Shown here: positions 1-8,760 of the stretch, in pieces | Layout: the number at the start of each line of letters is the position of its first letter | Numbering within the stretch: position 1 is the stretch's first letter | Source of the DNA: Bradyrhizobium liaoningense | GTDB taxonomy: Bacteria > Pseudomonadota > Alphaproteobacteria > Rhizobiales > Xanthobacteraceae | NCBI RefSeq assembly: GCF_018130825.1 | Contig: NZ_JAFCJS010000007.1 | Span: 1-64,000 of the forward strand | Length of the DNA: 64,000 nt | Reading direction: 5' to 3' | Position numbers and translations under genes: made by a program | The notes under the pieces: generated by a model | The model's database searches: none | Seen by the model: only the letters and a program-made list of their open reading frames with translations | Told to the model about the DNA's origin: nothing

Positions 1-215
1 CTTCCGCTTCTGTCGATGTCGCCGCGCAAGGTGATCGCGATCCTGACGGGCGCCTTCCGCCACATGCAGGAGGGCGGCACGCTCTACCAGTTCACCTACG
101 GACCGCGCTGCCCGGTGCCGCGGCCGATCCTCGACCGTCTCGGGCTGAAGGCGAGCCTGGTCGGGCGCACCGCGCTCAATATTCCGCCGGCATCTGTTTA
201 TCGCATCCGGCGGCG
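1..215 (+). repeat. Direct repeat copy A (pmtA 3' end)
   Basis: This is identical to 3518-3732 except at positions 195 and 198. The two copies flank about 3.3 kb. The repeat may continue left of the window, but copy B starts just after an in-frame TAG. Confidence 0.95.
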
Positions 216-252
216 TCCGTGGACGCACGCCGGCATCAACCTTGCGGAATAG
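1..252 (+). CDS. 3' end of PmtA-like phospholipid N-methyltransferase (partial at left edge)
   Basis: The reading frame is open from the first base, so this is the C-terminal part of a gene that begins left of the window. The visible residues, with the stretch QFTYGPRCPVPRPILDRLGL and the ending IPPASVYRIRRR, resemble the C-terminus of rhizobial PmtA. That family is SAM-dependent and methylates phosphatidylethanolamine on the way to phosphatidylcholine. The catalytic SAM-binding part is not visible. Bases 1-215 recur at 3518-3732 with only two differences. After base 215 this copy changes to a different 11-residue tail that reads antisense through a superoxide dismutase remnant, so its natural 3' end may have been replaced. 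The family call rests on remembered homologues and is moderate. Confidence 0.6.
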   Translation, partial: LPLLSMSPRKVIAILTGAFRHMQEGGTLYQFTYGPRCPVPRPILDRLGLKASLVGRTALNIPPASVYRIRRRPWTHAGINLAE

Positions 253-480
253 CTCGGGGCGAGGACGATTGCGGGAGCAGGGCGACGTAGTCGCCGGTCT
301 TGGCGCCGTAGTCGATGTGATAGGAGTGCTCGTACATGTCGAGGGCCAGGATCGGCGTTGCACCCGCAGCGTGTGGCAATGATCGGACGCCCATTGGTTG
401 GTGAACTTCCGATCGCGCGGTGACCAGGTCAGCAGCACCCAGCCGGAGCCGCCGCCCAGTGCCTTGTATTGCATTTGTCG
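236..480 (-). pseudogene. Fe/Mn superoxide dismutase C-terminal remnant, frameshifted
   Basis: Read on the minus strand, this encodes the C-terminal half of an iron/manganese superoxide dismutase. One frame gives GGGSGWVLLTWSPRD and NQWASDHCHTL. After a shift near base 367 the next frame gives GATPILALDMYEHSYHIDYG, which contains the family metal-binding signature D-x-x-x-H-x-Y. A single missing G explains the shift. Homology fades near base 285, after GDYVA, and the frame then runs on to a stop at 236-238. There is no N-terminal helical-hairpin domain and no plausible start, so no active enzyme can be made. The fragment lies tail to tail with the pmtA end and overlaps its divergent last codons, which points to a rearrangement joint. 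Confidence 0.7.
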
Positions 481-695
481 CTTTCCTGAACTACGACGTC
501 TCCAGGGGAACCACAGTCTCCCCTTGAGGCTTCGGTCCAAGAACTGTGCAACGCTCGACGTGTCGAGGATTTGCACATATGGACGAAAGCGGACCTCCGA
601 TTTTTCCCGCGGACTTCATGCTTGGAAGGCAATCAAAGCGCCAGTGAGGCTCTTTGAACGATCTGTGCCGTCCCGATATTGCAGGAGCTCTGCCT
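481..695. other. Intergenic stretch without recognisable gene
   Basis: I see no convincing coding region, RNA gene or strong terminator between the superoxide dismutase remnant and the next gene. Open frames crossing it have no family features and overlap the real downstream gene in another frame. Confidence 0.5.
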
Positions 696-1361
696 ATGTC
701 TCATCCGCAACGCCGAAGGGCCATCCTCGCTGCCACACTGTTCTTGATGGGAGTAAGTGCCATGTCAAAGGATGCGATCAGCTTCGAGAGTTCGGAGACC
801 GGGGCCGCGCCCCAGGGCTGGACTTCCACCCTCACAGGAACTGGCGCCCCAAAATGGACGGTCGAAAGCGATGCGACGGCACCGTCCAAATCGAAGGTGC
901 TCAGGCAATCCGGCCGCGCGACTTACCCGCTGCTGCTGAAGAACGACACCAGCATCAAGGACGGTTTTGTCGAGATCAAGTTCAAGGCCGTCGCGGGATC
1001 GCAGGATCGCGCCGCCGGCATCGTCTGGCGGGCGAAGGATGCGAACAACTACTACGTCGCCCGGGCCAATGCCCTCGAGGACAATGTCGTTCTCTACAGG
1101 ACCGTCAATGGGGTTCGCAGTCCGCTCGACATCGTCGGGCGCAAGGGAGGATACGGGATTGACGCAAAGGTTCCGTCGGACACCTGGCATAGCCTGCGCG
1201 TCGACTTCAGCGGCCCCCGCTTCCGCGTGTCCTTCAATGGCAAACAACTGTTCGAGGTCGAGGATGCCACCTTCGCTGATGCCGGCAAGGTCGGGCTCTG
1301 GACCAAGGCCGACAGCGTGACGCTCTTCGATGATATCACCTACGGCGAAGCGCAGAGGTGA
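696..1361 (+). CDS. Exported protein with DUF1080/LamG-like jelly-roll fold
   Basis: The 221-residue product starts with a short basic stretch and a hydrophobic segment (about residues 6-22), typical of a signal peptide, so it probably acts in the periplasm or outside the cell. The remainder is rich in beta-strand patterns such as FVEIKFKAV, AGIVWRAKD and WHSLRVDFSG, and ends with a KVGLWTKADS-like segment. This layout resembles concanavalin/LamG-like and DUF1080 (3-keto-disaccharide hydrolase) domains that bind or cleave sugars. I see no diagnostic catalytic residue. An upstream in-frame ATG at 654 would add 14 residues before the signal peptide, so I chose 696. It stands alone, convergent with the LysR gene. 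Confidence 0.7.
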   Translation: MSHPQRRRAILAATLFLMGVSAMSKDAISFESSETGAAPQGWTSTLTGTGAPKWTVESDATAPSKSKVLRQSGRATYPLLLKNDTSIKDGFVEIKFKAVAGSQDRAAGIVWRAKDANNYYVARANALEDNVVLYRTVNGVRSPLDIVGRKGGYGIDAKVPSDTWHSLRVDFSGPRFRVSFNGKQLFEVEDATFADAGKVGLWTKADSVTLFDDITYGEAQR

Positions 1362-1442
1362 TCTGGCGCGGCCGTTCTGGATGAGCCCGCCAGTCGCGAC
1401 CAACCGCCTGATGGGTGAGAAAATCGCGGGAAGCGCAAGGCT

Positions 1443-2381
1443 CTATCGCCGCTTCGCTACCTTTGAAGTCCCGGTGAAGGATTTGAGCAGGCGCAGGTCG
1501 CTCGACGCCTCCGCGAGCAGCCAGTCACGGAATGTCGCAATCTTCGGAAGTGACGCGGTCGCTTTGGGGCAGACGATCCAGTAGCTTTTCGATAATGGCA
1601 GGGATTCCGGGAAGGGCAGTGCCAGCCGGCCGTTGATCAGGTCCCAGGCTCCTAATGTCGTGCGAGCCAGGGCGATGCCCTGGCCGTTGATTGCGGCGTC
1701 GATGACCATGCTGGCACGATTGAGCACCGGGCCATGCGTGACATCGGCGTCGTCAATGCCGACACCACGCAGCCAATTTGCCCAGTCGGATCTGCTGTCG
1801 AGGTGGATCAGGGGAAATTTCAGGATGTCCGCGACCCCGCCGATGCGGCGGCGGCCGGACAGCAGCTTGGGACTGCATACGGCAAAGAGCCGTTCTGTGC
1901 AGAGCCTCGTGGCATCGAGGCCCGGCCAGTTTCCATCGCCATGGCGCACCGCAAGGTCGACCTCCTCGCGCGCAAAATCGACGTGATGCATCGTTGCCGA
2001 GACGCGGAGATCGATTCCCGAATGCGCTTCCGCGAAATTGCCCAGTCGGTGCACCAGCCATTTGGCGGCAAAATCCGGGGACGTGCTGACCGTGAGCACG
2101 CCTGCGTTCTGTCGCTGCAACAGGCGCTCGGTGCCTGCGGAAATTCGATCCAGCGCATCGCGGATCACCGCGAGATAGTCGCGGCCCGCTTCCGTGATGA
2201 TCAGGCGCTGGCGCTCGCGGCTGAACAGCTTGATCGCGAGCTCCGTCTCGAGCGCCTTGACCTGATGGCTGACCGCACCTTGCGTGACGCACAGCTCCTC
2301 GGCGGCCCGCGTGAAGCTCTCGTGGCGGGCCGCGGCTTCGAAGGCCTTCAGTGCGTTCAATGGCGGCAAACGCGGGCGCAT
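1443..2381 (-). CDS. LysR-family transcriptional regulator, GcvA type
   Basis: This 312-residue protein has the LysR layout. The N-terminal winged helix-turn-helix (residues about 1-65) begins RLPPLNALKAFEAAARHESF and contains the recognition-helix segment CVTQGAVSHQVKALE. A periplasmic-binding-like effector domain follows to the C-terminus. The RLPPLNALKAFEAAAR opening is characteristic of the GcvA/AmpR-like branch. Two in-frame codons upstream (from 2402) are possible starts, but family members begin at MRPRLP, so I used 2381. It is divergent from the DUF1127 gene at 2507, and LysR proteins often regulate the divergent neighbour. No effector can be named from the sequence. Confidence 0.9.
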   Translation of the reverse strand: MRPRLPPLNALKAFEAAARHESFTRAAEELCVTQGAVSHQVKALETELAIKLFSRERQRLIITEAGRDYLAVIRDALDRISAGTERLLQRQNAGVLTVSTSPDFAAKWLVHRLGNFAEAHSGIDLRVSATMHHVDFAREEVDLAVRHGDGNWPGLDATRLCTERLFAVCSPKLLSGRRRIGGVADILKFPLIHLDSRSDWANWLRGVGIDDADVTHGPVLNRASMVIDAAINGQGIALARTTLGAWDLINGRLALPFPESLPLSKSYWIVCPKATASLPKIATFRDWLLAEASSDLRLLKSFTGTSKVAKRR

Positions 2382-2506
2382 CGCGAAAGTCCGGAAGATC
2401 ATGAGAAAATCTAGGGCTGGCCCGAGAAAGGATGCTTTGCGGCCTTCGCCCTAGCGGCCTTATGCAGGCGGCAATGACGCGAAATCATGCGATCCGGAGC
2501 CAACAA

Positions 2507-2743
2507 ATGTCAATATCTTTTGCCGATCGAAGCTTCTTGGCGCGAGTTCGGGGCAGCGCGACGGTCGTGGGTCATAAGCAAAATTCATGGCTAACGATGA
2601 TCGACAGATGCCTCGCCGGCAGCGAGCGGGCGCACCAGCGCGCTGATCTCCGCACGATTGCTGACGACCCTCATCTCCTTGCCGATCTCGGGCTCACCCG
2701 GGAGGAGGCTTTGGAGCAGGCCAACAAGCCGTTCTGGCGCTGA
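2507..2743 (+). CDS. DUF1127 small protein
   Basis: The 78-residue product ends in the DUF1127 signature: an Arg-rich stretch, then LRTIADDPHLLADLGLTREE and a C-terminal aromatic-Arg. Small DUF1127 proteins are common in alphaproteobacteria and are linked to RNA turnover and to phosphate or stress responses. Their role here is not established. A longer frame starts at 2432, but the ATG at 2507 gives the usual length. It lies 39 bp before the glutathione S-transferase on the same strand, so the two may be co-transcribed. Confidence 0.75.
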   Translation: MSISFADRSFLARVRGSATVVGHKQNSWLTMIDRCLAGSERAHQRADLRTIADDPHLLADLGLTREEALEQANKPFWR

Positions 2744-2782
2744 TCGAGCTCAGTGACCGGAAGCCAACCGGGAGAAGAAGAC

Positions 2783-3475
2783 ATGTCCGAGACCATCGTT
2801 TACGGCTTTCCCCGCAGCACGTTCGTCAACATCGTGCGGCTCGTCCTCACCCACAAGGATGTGGTCTACCGCTTCGAGGACCTCGAGCCTGTGATGGGCA
2901 GGAGCGAGCATCTCGCGCTTCATCCGTTCAATCGCGTTCCGATCTTCCGGCACGGCGACTTCACCGTCTACGAGACGCGCGCCATCGTCGGCTACATCGA
3001 TGAGGTGTTCGCGGGGGCACGGTTGACGCCGCAGGACCCGCACGCACGGGCGCGCATGAATCAATGGATCGGTGTCGTCGATTCCTACGTCTATCCCTAC
3101 ATGATCTACCATGTGACCCACGAGCGGCTGGTGTTTCCCGAGCTCGGGATTGCATCCGACGAGAAGGTGGTGGCGCACGCACTGCCCAGGGTCGAGAACG
3201 CACTCGTGACCATCGAGCGCGAGCTTGCCGATGGTCGGGACTACCTCCTCGGTCCAGAGCTCTCGATCGCGGATTTCTATCTCTTGCCGAGCACCTTTGC
3301 GTTCAGCCTGACGGAGGAAGGCAAGGCCATGTACCCGAAATTTCCGGCCTTCTGTCGATGGCGGGAGCGCATGGAGAGCCTGCCGACGACGCAGAAGCTG
3401 CGCGCGATCCTGCCGCCGCGCGAGCCCATTGCACATGCCCGCGAGTGGGCGAAGTCACACCGCCCGCGATATTAA
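2783..3475 (+). CDS. Glutathione S-transferase family protein
   Basis: The 230-residue product has an N-terminal thioredoxin-fold domain (residues about 1-80) with YGFPRSTFVNIVRLVLTHKD and the glutathione-site segment VYETRAIVGYID. An all-helical C-terminal domain follows, with LLGPELSIADFYLLPSTFAF, the usual GST-C pattern with its conserved Asp. It probably conjugates glutathione to electrophiles or serves as a cytosolic peroxidase or isomerase; the substrate is unknown. The ATG at 2783 follows a purine-rich GGGAGAAGAAG ribosome-binding site, which decides against the earlier GTG at 2753. Confidence 0.9.
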   Translation: MSETIVYGFPRSTFVNIVRLVLTHKDVVYRFEDLEPVMGRSEHLALHPFNRVPIFRHGDFTVYETRAIVGYIDEVFAGARLTPQDPHARARMNQWIGVVDSYVYPYMIYHVTHERLVFPELGIASDEKVVAHALPRVENALVTIERELADGRDYLLGPELSIADFYLLPSTFAFSLTEEGKAMYPKFPAFCRWRERMESLPTTQKLRAILPPREPIAHAREWAKSHRPRY

Positions 3476-3514
3476 CCGGGGCCAGGGCCGGTTTGCGGGG
3501 TGAGGACGATCTAG

Positions 3515-3757
3515 GTGCTTCCGCTTCTGTCGATGTCGCCGCGCAAGGTGATCGCGATCCTGACGGGCGCCTTCCGCCACATGCAGGAGGGCGGCACGCT
3601 CTACCAGTTCACCTACGGACCGCGCTGCCCGGTGCCGCGGCCGATCCTCGACCGTCTCGGGCTGAAGGCGAGCCTGGTCGGGCGCACCGCGCTCAATATT
3701 CCGCCGGCATCGGTCTATCGCATCCGGCGGCGGCACCGGTTGCAGGCGGTGTCCTAA
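3515..3757 (+). pseudogene. Truncated 3' fragment of PmtA-like methyltransferase (second copy)
   Basis: This open frame starts directly after an in-frame TAG (3512-3514) and encodes only the last 70-80 residues of a PmtA-like phospholipid methyltransferase. It lacks the SAM-binding motif, so it cannot be functional alone. Bases 3518-3732 match 1-215. Its ending (RRRHRLQAVS) differs from that of copy A and may be the native C-terminus. It sits 39 bp behind the GST stop codon. The likely origin is a duplication with loss of the 5' part, or incoming DNA that carried a target-gene end. Confidence 0.65.
3518..3732 (+). repeat. Direct repeat copy B (pmtA 3' end)
   Basis: This matches 1-215 at 213 of 215 positions by direct reading. 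See copy A at the left edge. Confidence 0.95.
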
Positions 3758-3848
3758 AGCATGATCCGGAAAAGTGCGAAGCGTAGATCATGCGCAAACA
3801 ACAACCTAAAGCGCGATGACGATTCATTCCAATCTCATCGCGCTTTAG
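3757..3848. repeat. Dispersed palindromic element, Bradyrhizobium type
   Basis: The block combines a segment beginning AAAGCATGATCCGGAAAAGT and ending GATCATGCGCAAAC with a second strong palindrome. I recognise this combination as a dispersed intergenic repeat frequent in Bradyrhizobiaceae. It fills the space between the pmtA fragment and the end of the autotransporter gene. Confidence 0.7.
3807..3847. terminator. Perfect 13-bp hairpin at the 3' end of the autotransporter gene
   Basis: TAAAGCGCGATGA (3807-3819) pairs perfectly with TCATCGCGCTTTA (3835-3847) around a 15-base loop. The stem overlaps the autotransporter stop codon. It has no long T-run, but its place between the end of the plus-strand pmtA fragment and the end of the minus-strand autotransporter fits a bidirectional terminator or mRNA end protector. 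Confidence 0.6.
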
Positions 3849-6800
3849 AACTTCATGCGGAAGTTTGCACGGACGCTGTTGTCGGTGACGCCCGAGCCGA
3901 ACTGGCCGTTGTAGGAAACCCCGAGCGTGGCGTTGTTGCTGATGGCGAGGTCGAGGCCGGTGTCGATGGCGGCCGCGTTTCTGGCGATGGGAACACCCCA
4001 GACGGTGAACGCGCTGCTGCCCGCGAACCGCAGGTTCGATTGCGGCGTCATGTCGCCGAAGGCGTGACGCCAGCCGAGCGAGCCGGTGGCCGTGGCGATA
4101 AGGCCGCCAAGGTTGAAGCTGGTCGAGCCGCGCAGACCGAGCGTCGAGAAGGAGGTGTCGGTGCTTCCGCTCCGGCCTGTGAGCGCCGCGGCGCCGCCAT
4201 GCTCGCTGAAGCCGTTCGTGTGCAGGTTCACATAAGCGAGGTTGGCGAAGGGCTCGAAGGTGACGGCGCCAGTCTTCACGTCGTAGCCGAGTTCGCCGAA
4301 CGCCTGCGTCGTGCCCGCGTTGTAATGGCCCTTGAGGCTGTCCGAGAAGCCGGAGAACGCGACCGAGCGGCTGCTGGAGATGTTGTGCCACGTATAGGCG
4401 GCACCCGAGCGGAAGGCGAGATTGCCCCACTGGTTGCCTGCATAGAGGCCGAGCGTGTAATTGTCGCTCGTGCCCGACGAGCTGCGATCCTTCACATTGA
4501 AGTCGGTGTGGCCAATGCCCCCGAGGATGCCGACCCGCCAGCTATCGAATAGCTGACCATCGGCGCCGATGAAGAAGCCGCCGGTCGCGCGGCCGAGTTT
4601 TGCCGCGTTGCCGTCGCCGGCGGTGGTGCCCCAGGAGCCGAAGGCCCTGGCCCAGGTCACGGCCTCGGCGCCATCACAGCCCGTGCCCGAACGGCCATCG
4701 GCATTGCCGGTCGCGAACGTGGTCGTGCCGCCCGAGATGCCGCAGCGTCCCGACCGCAATCGGTCGAGGGCCGCATCGCGCACGAAACGGCTGTCTTCGA
4801 TCAGTGCCGTCTTGGCCGAGGCGTGGACTTCGCCGGAGAGCTGGTCGAAGGCTCTGCGCGCGGTCGCGGTGTCGAGCTGGACGACGGCGTCCCAGATGGA
4901 ATTGCCAAGACCCAGCGTCTCCACACCGCCGCCGGCGGCCCGCTGGTTCACCGTGCCGCCGACGTCGGCGAAGTCGGTATTGTTGCGGGTCATCGTCAGA
5001 TAGACGTCGCTGGCGTCATAGCTGAGCGAGGGCGTCAGGAAGGCCAGGTTCGAGATGACCCCGCCGAACGTGCCCGTCCTGCCGCCACCCGTCGTGCTGA
5101 GGATGGTGTAGGTGGTGCTGGGCGCATAGTTGCCCGAGCCCGCCAGCACATTGACTGTGCCGCCGTTGATTGTGATCGCGCCCGTGGCGATGATGCGACT
5201 GCCCTGGCCGGCAGCGTTGACGGCGACTTGATAGATCGAGCCGGCATTGAACGTGACATTGCCGGCCACGCTCATCGTGCCGATGCCGCCATTTTGGCCC
5301 GGCGCAATGGTCGCGCCGCTGTTGATCGTCAGGTCGCCGGAGGAGCCGATGCCCGTGAACAGGCCGCCCGAGACTGTGACGGCGCCGGTGATCGTGCCGT
5401 TGTTGGTCGTCGTTCCGGCGCTCTGCGTCAGGCTGCCGTTGATCGTGCCGTCGTTGTTGACGATGCCCGCCGTGTTGAAATTGCCGTTCCAGGTCGCACC
5501 AGGGCTGTTGGTGATGGTTCCGGTGTTGGATGCGACATTGGCATTGTAGATCGCATTGTTGGTGACGAGCCCGGCATTGGCGAGATCGTCGGTCACCGTG
5601 CCGTTGTTGGTGATCACCCCGTTGGCCGTATTGATGATGCCGACAGCGGTTGTCAGCGAGCCGCCCGCGGCGACCGTGACGCCGCCGCTGTTGGTCAGTC
5701 CAGCGAATGTGGTGTTGCCACCGTTCGCCACTATGAGGGTTGCGCCGCTGGCGTTGGCGAAGGTGTCATTGCCGACGACAGCACCGCCGATGGTGAAGAT
5801 ACCGGCATTGTTGACGATCGCGCCATTGAGTTGGCCGCCATTGACGTTCACGGACCCGGAATTGGTCACGCCGCCAGAGAGGCTGCCGGCCATCTGGATC
5901 AAGACCGCCCCGGCGTTATTGGTGACGCTGCCCGCCACCGTGCCAACGTTCACGATGGTGGCATTGTTGACGATGCCCGCATTCGCCGTCAGCGATCCAC
6001 CTGAGGCCACGCCGATGCCGCCGCCATTCGTCAAGATCCCCGCGAGGGTGTAGTTGCCGGTTGCGGCCACCGTGAGGCTCGCGCCACTGGCGTTGTCAAA
6101 CGTGCTGTTGCTGGTCACGGTACCGCCGACATTGAAGCGGCCGCCGGCATGGTTGACCATCGCGCCATTGAGCGCGCCGCCGTTGGCATTCACGGTGCCG
6201 TCGTTGGTCACGCCGCCTGAGACGCTGCCGCCCGTCTGAGTGAAGACCGCTCCGGCGTTATTGGTGACGCTGCCCGCCACCGTGCCGGCGTTCGCGAAGG
6301 TGGCATGGTTGGTGACGTCGGAGGTGATGCCACCCGTCGCGGCAATCGCCAGCCTGCCGCCGTTGATCATGGTGGCGCCGGTGTAGGTGTTCATCGCCGA
6401 GAGCGTCAGCGTGCCGTCTCCGTTCTTGGTCAGACTCTTGCCGTCCCAGCCGCTGGCGAAGGTTCCGCTCTGGTCCGTGAGCGCCACGCCGACAGTGAAC
6501 GCGTCGGTGGCATTCGTCAGGGTGAAGACGCCATTACCCAGCGCCGTGCCGGCGTTCCAGGTCAGGTCCGTGTGGACGATATAGTCGTTCCCGCTGATCC
6601 GCCCCCCGACTGTCAGATAATCGACTGGGCTCGACGAGCCGCCGATGCTGACATTTGCGAAGTCACCGGTGATGCCGCCGGTCGTGTGGATCACCGTATA
6701 TTGCGTTCCGGTATAGCCGGCGACGTTCAGCGTTCCGTCCAGGGATGCGGTCGCCGCGGTGATGGCGGGATCGTTGGCGCCAATGGCAACGTTCAGCGTC

Positions 6801-8626
6801 GAGCCCGCGCTTTGTGTGAAGGCTCCGGCCACAACGAGCTGCGCGGTGCCGTCGACGGCCGTGCTTCCGCCGCTCCCGGTCGTATAGCTTGCCGCGGTGA
6901 ATGTCCCGGTCTGGCCGAACTCGAGCGTGCCGCCGCTGACCGTAACTGCGCCCACCGAGCTGCCGCTGCCGGTGAGGATGGTTCTGCCGGAGCCGATCTG
7001 GTTGACCGCGCCCGTGCCGGTGACGGTTCCCCCGAAAGTCATGGTGTTGCTACGATTGAATTCCAGCGTGCCATGATTGACGATGGCACCCGTGACGGAG
7101 CCTGTGGTGCCGCCATTGCCAATCCGCAGCGTGCCGCCCGAGATGGTGGTGCCGCCCGTGTAGGTGCTGGCGCCGGTCAAGGTCAGCACACCGTTACCGG
7201 CCTTGATGAATGCGCCCGCACCGGAGAGCACGCCGCCATAGGAAGCATTGGCGGTCTGATCGAAGGTCACCGACGCGCCCGATCCAATGTCCGCATTACC
7301 GGTGAAGCGCTCGGCGGCGGTGAGAAGCCCTCCGGACTGTATCCCCCAGTCGAGACTCGAATTCCCGGTGAGCGTGAGCTTGCCCGAGCCCTGTTTGATC
7401 ATAATGCCGGAAGTGCCGCCATAGCCGCCGATATTGCCGGCGAAGGTTCCGTCACTCGCCTGGTCAAAGGCGGCAAAAGCGACGTTGCTGACGCCGATAT
7501 TGCCCGAGATCGAGCTGGCATTGCCGATCAGCAGACCTTCAGCAACCAGTGTGTTGCCGTAGGCATTGCCGGCGTTGTTGAGGTACAGTGTGCCCGATAA
7601 GCCTGTCTTGATCAGATCGCCGGGGCCTGACACCACGCCGGTCAGGTAGAGCGCCGAGCGATCCACGATGTCGATCTCGCCAGCCTGCTGCAATGAAATC
7701 GCCCGGGCAATGCTGAAGGTCCCTGATGTGGCCAGCCTGCCGCCATTGAAGGTCAGGGCGCCCGACGTGCCGCCCAGATTGGCGTCGGAGATGATGGAAA
7801 TCGTGCCGCCGGCGATCGTTGTGCCGCCCGTATGGGTGTTGGTGCCGGTCAGAGACAGCGTGCCCGAGCCGGCTTTGACCAGACTGCCACCGACACCACC
7901 CGATATGCCGCCATCCTGAATCGTGCCGCTGACGGCGTAATCGACATTACTTGTGAGGGTCAGCTCGTTGGCGCCAAGCTTGAATGTTCCGGATTCATGA
8001 ATGTCGCCGGCGCTGATCTTGTGATCCCCGTTGGGACCGCTTGTACCCGAGAAGTCGACAACGTCGCCCGCACTGAAATTGATGAACGCAGCGTTGCCGG
8101 GGTTGCTGTTACCGTAGAAAAATATCGAGCTTCCGTAGTTATTGGTGATGATCGCATTGCCGGCGGTGCTCGTGTCCTGGAATGTCGTGTAGCCACCGCC
8201 CTCATTTAGAATGAGGGCGCTGCCAGCCGTACTGTTGTTCAAAAACAATGTCACACTGCCATTGCGGATTACCGCAGTGCCGGCGTCGCCGACGGTTCCT
8301 TCTGTTGTGTTTGCCTGGAAGTGCACTTCCTGGCCGGGGGTGACATTGTCGATGATCACGTTTGGAACGGGATTGGGATTGGCGGTGCTGCCATCATAGA
8401 TGACGATCTGCGCAGAAGCAGGCGCAGCGGCGACCATAGCCAGACCAGTGGCTGCAACGAGCGGCGCAAGGATCGTGGTCAGCACAGTGGAGAGCTTGAG
8501 GGCTCCTGAAGGAAGCGCCGCCTTGCAACGGGATGCCGGCTGGGATTTCGCCTGAAATGGCGCGCGCTGGTTAGCGCCCGACTGTTTGAAAGCGGCGCGT
8601 CTTGCCGCAGCTTGCCACGTCGTCAC
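3845..8626 (-). CDS. Type V autotransporter with PATR repeats and beta-barrel domain
   Basis: The 1593-residue protein has an extended signal peptide: a charged N-region of about 42 residues, a hydrophobic core at about 45-70, and ASA as a likely cleavage site near residue 72. The long Gly/Asn/Thr-rich passenger contains passenger-associated repeats such as GTLSLTGTNTHTGGTTIAGG (about 255), VLTLTGASTYTGGTTISGG (about 475) and GTLTLSAMNTYTGATMINGG (about 740). The last 270 or so residues, starting near AEAVTWARAFGSWG, form an autotransporter beta-barrel ending in the expected aromatic FRMKF. The passenger is predicted to fold as a beta-helix on the cell surface, probably for adhesion or aggregation. 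A tandem duplication with a 342-bp period is visible at about 5.9-6.3 kb. The gene is divergent from a LuxR-type regulator. Confidence 0.93.
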   Translation of the reverse strand: MTTWQAAARRAAFKQSGANQRAPFQAKSQPASRCKAALPSGALKLSTVLTTILAPLVAATGLAMVAAAPASAQIVIYDGSTANPNPVPNVIIDNVTPGQEVHFQANTTEGTVGDAGTAVIRNGSVTLFLNNSTAGSALILNEGGGYTTFQDTSTAGNAIITNNYGSSIFFYGNSNPGNAAFINFSAGDVVDFSGTSGPNGDHKISAGDIHESGTFKLGANELTLTSNVDYAVSGTIQDGGISGGVGGSLVKAGSGTLSLTGTNTHTGGTTIAGGTISIISDANLGGTSGALTFNGGRLATSGTFSIARAISLQQAGEIDIVDRSALYLTGVVSGPGDLIKTGLSGTLYLNNAGNAYGNTLVAEGLLIGNASSISGNIGVSNVAFAAFDQASDGTFAGNIGGYGGTSGIMIKQGSGKLTLTGNSSLDWGIQSGGLLTAAERFTGNADIGSGASVTFDQTANASYGGVLSGAGAFIKAGNGVLTLTGASTYTGGTTISGGTLRIGNGGTTGSVTGAIVNHGTLEFNRSNTMTFGGTVTGTGAVNQIGSGRTILTGSGSSVGAVTVSGGTLEFGQTGTFTAASYTTGSGGSTAVDGTAQLVVAGAFTQSAGSTLNVAIGANDPAITAATASLDGTLNVAGYTGTQYTVIHTTGGITGDFANVSIGGSSSPVDYLTVGGRISGNDYIVHTDLTWNAGTALGNGVFTLTNATDAFTVGVALTDQSGTFASGWDGKSLTKNGDGTLTLSAMNTYTGATMINGGRLAIAATGGITSDVTNHATFANAGTVAGSVTNNAGAVFTQTGGSVSGGVTNDGTVNANGGALNGAMVNHAGGRFNVGGTVTSNSTFDNASGASLTVAATGNYTLAGILTNGGGIGVASGGSLTANAGIVNNATIVNVGTVAGSVTNNAGAVLIQMAGSLSGGVTNSGSVNVNGGQLNGAIVNNAGIFTIGGAVVGNDTFANASGATLIVANGGNTTFAGLTNSGGVTVAAGGSLTTAVGIINTANGVITNNGTVTDDLANAGLVTNNAIYNANVASNTGTITNSPGATWNGNFNTAGIVNNDGTINGSLTQSAGTTTNNGTITGAVTVSGGLFTGIGSSGDLTINSGATIAPGQNGGIGTMSVAGNVTFNAGSIYQVAVNAAGQGSRIIATGAITINGGTVNVLAGSGNYAPSTTYTILSTTGGGRTGTFGGVISNLAFLTPSLSYDASDVYLTMTRNNTDFADVGGTVNQRAAGGGVETLGLGNSIWDAVVQLDTATARRAFDQLSGEVHASAKTALIEDSRFVRDAALDRLRSGRCGISGGTTTFATGNADGRSGTGCDGAEAVTWARAFGSWGTTAGDGNAAKLGRATGGFFIGADGQLFDSWRVGILGGIGHTDFNVKDRSSSGTSDNYTLGLYAGNQWGNLAFRSGAAYTWHNISSSRSVAFSGFSDSLKGHYNAGTTQAFGELGYDVKTGAVTFEPFANLAYVNLHTNGFSEHGGAAALTGRSGSTDTSFSTLGLRGSTSFNLGGLIATATGSLGWRHAFGDMTPQSNLRFAGSSAFTVWGVPIARNAAAIDTGLDLAISNNATLGVSYNGQFGSGVTDNSVRANFRMKF

Positions 8627-8760
8627 CGCATACTTCCCCCGGCCGTTGTCGAGACATTGGTGGCAATTCAGTCCCTAAACGAATTCCGCCGGCATCGATC
8701 GAATCCCCAAGATGTGTCGCGATGGACACGTTCGTCATACTCTGCGATAGATCGCCGTCT

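Noticed and set aside
398..1162. A 254-codon plus-strand frame overlapping the exported jelly-roll protein
   Set aside because: The overlapping frame at 696-1361 has a signal peptide and beta-fold pattern, while this one is Arg/Pro-rich without any motif.
4823..7600. Long plus-strand frames over the autotransporter
   Set aside because: They are reverse readings of the Gly/Thr/Asn repeats of the passenger.
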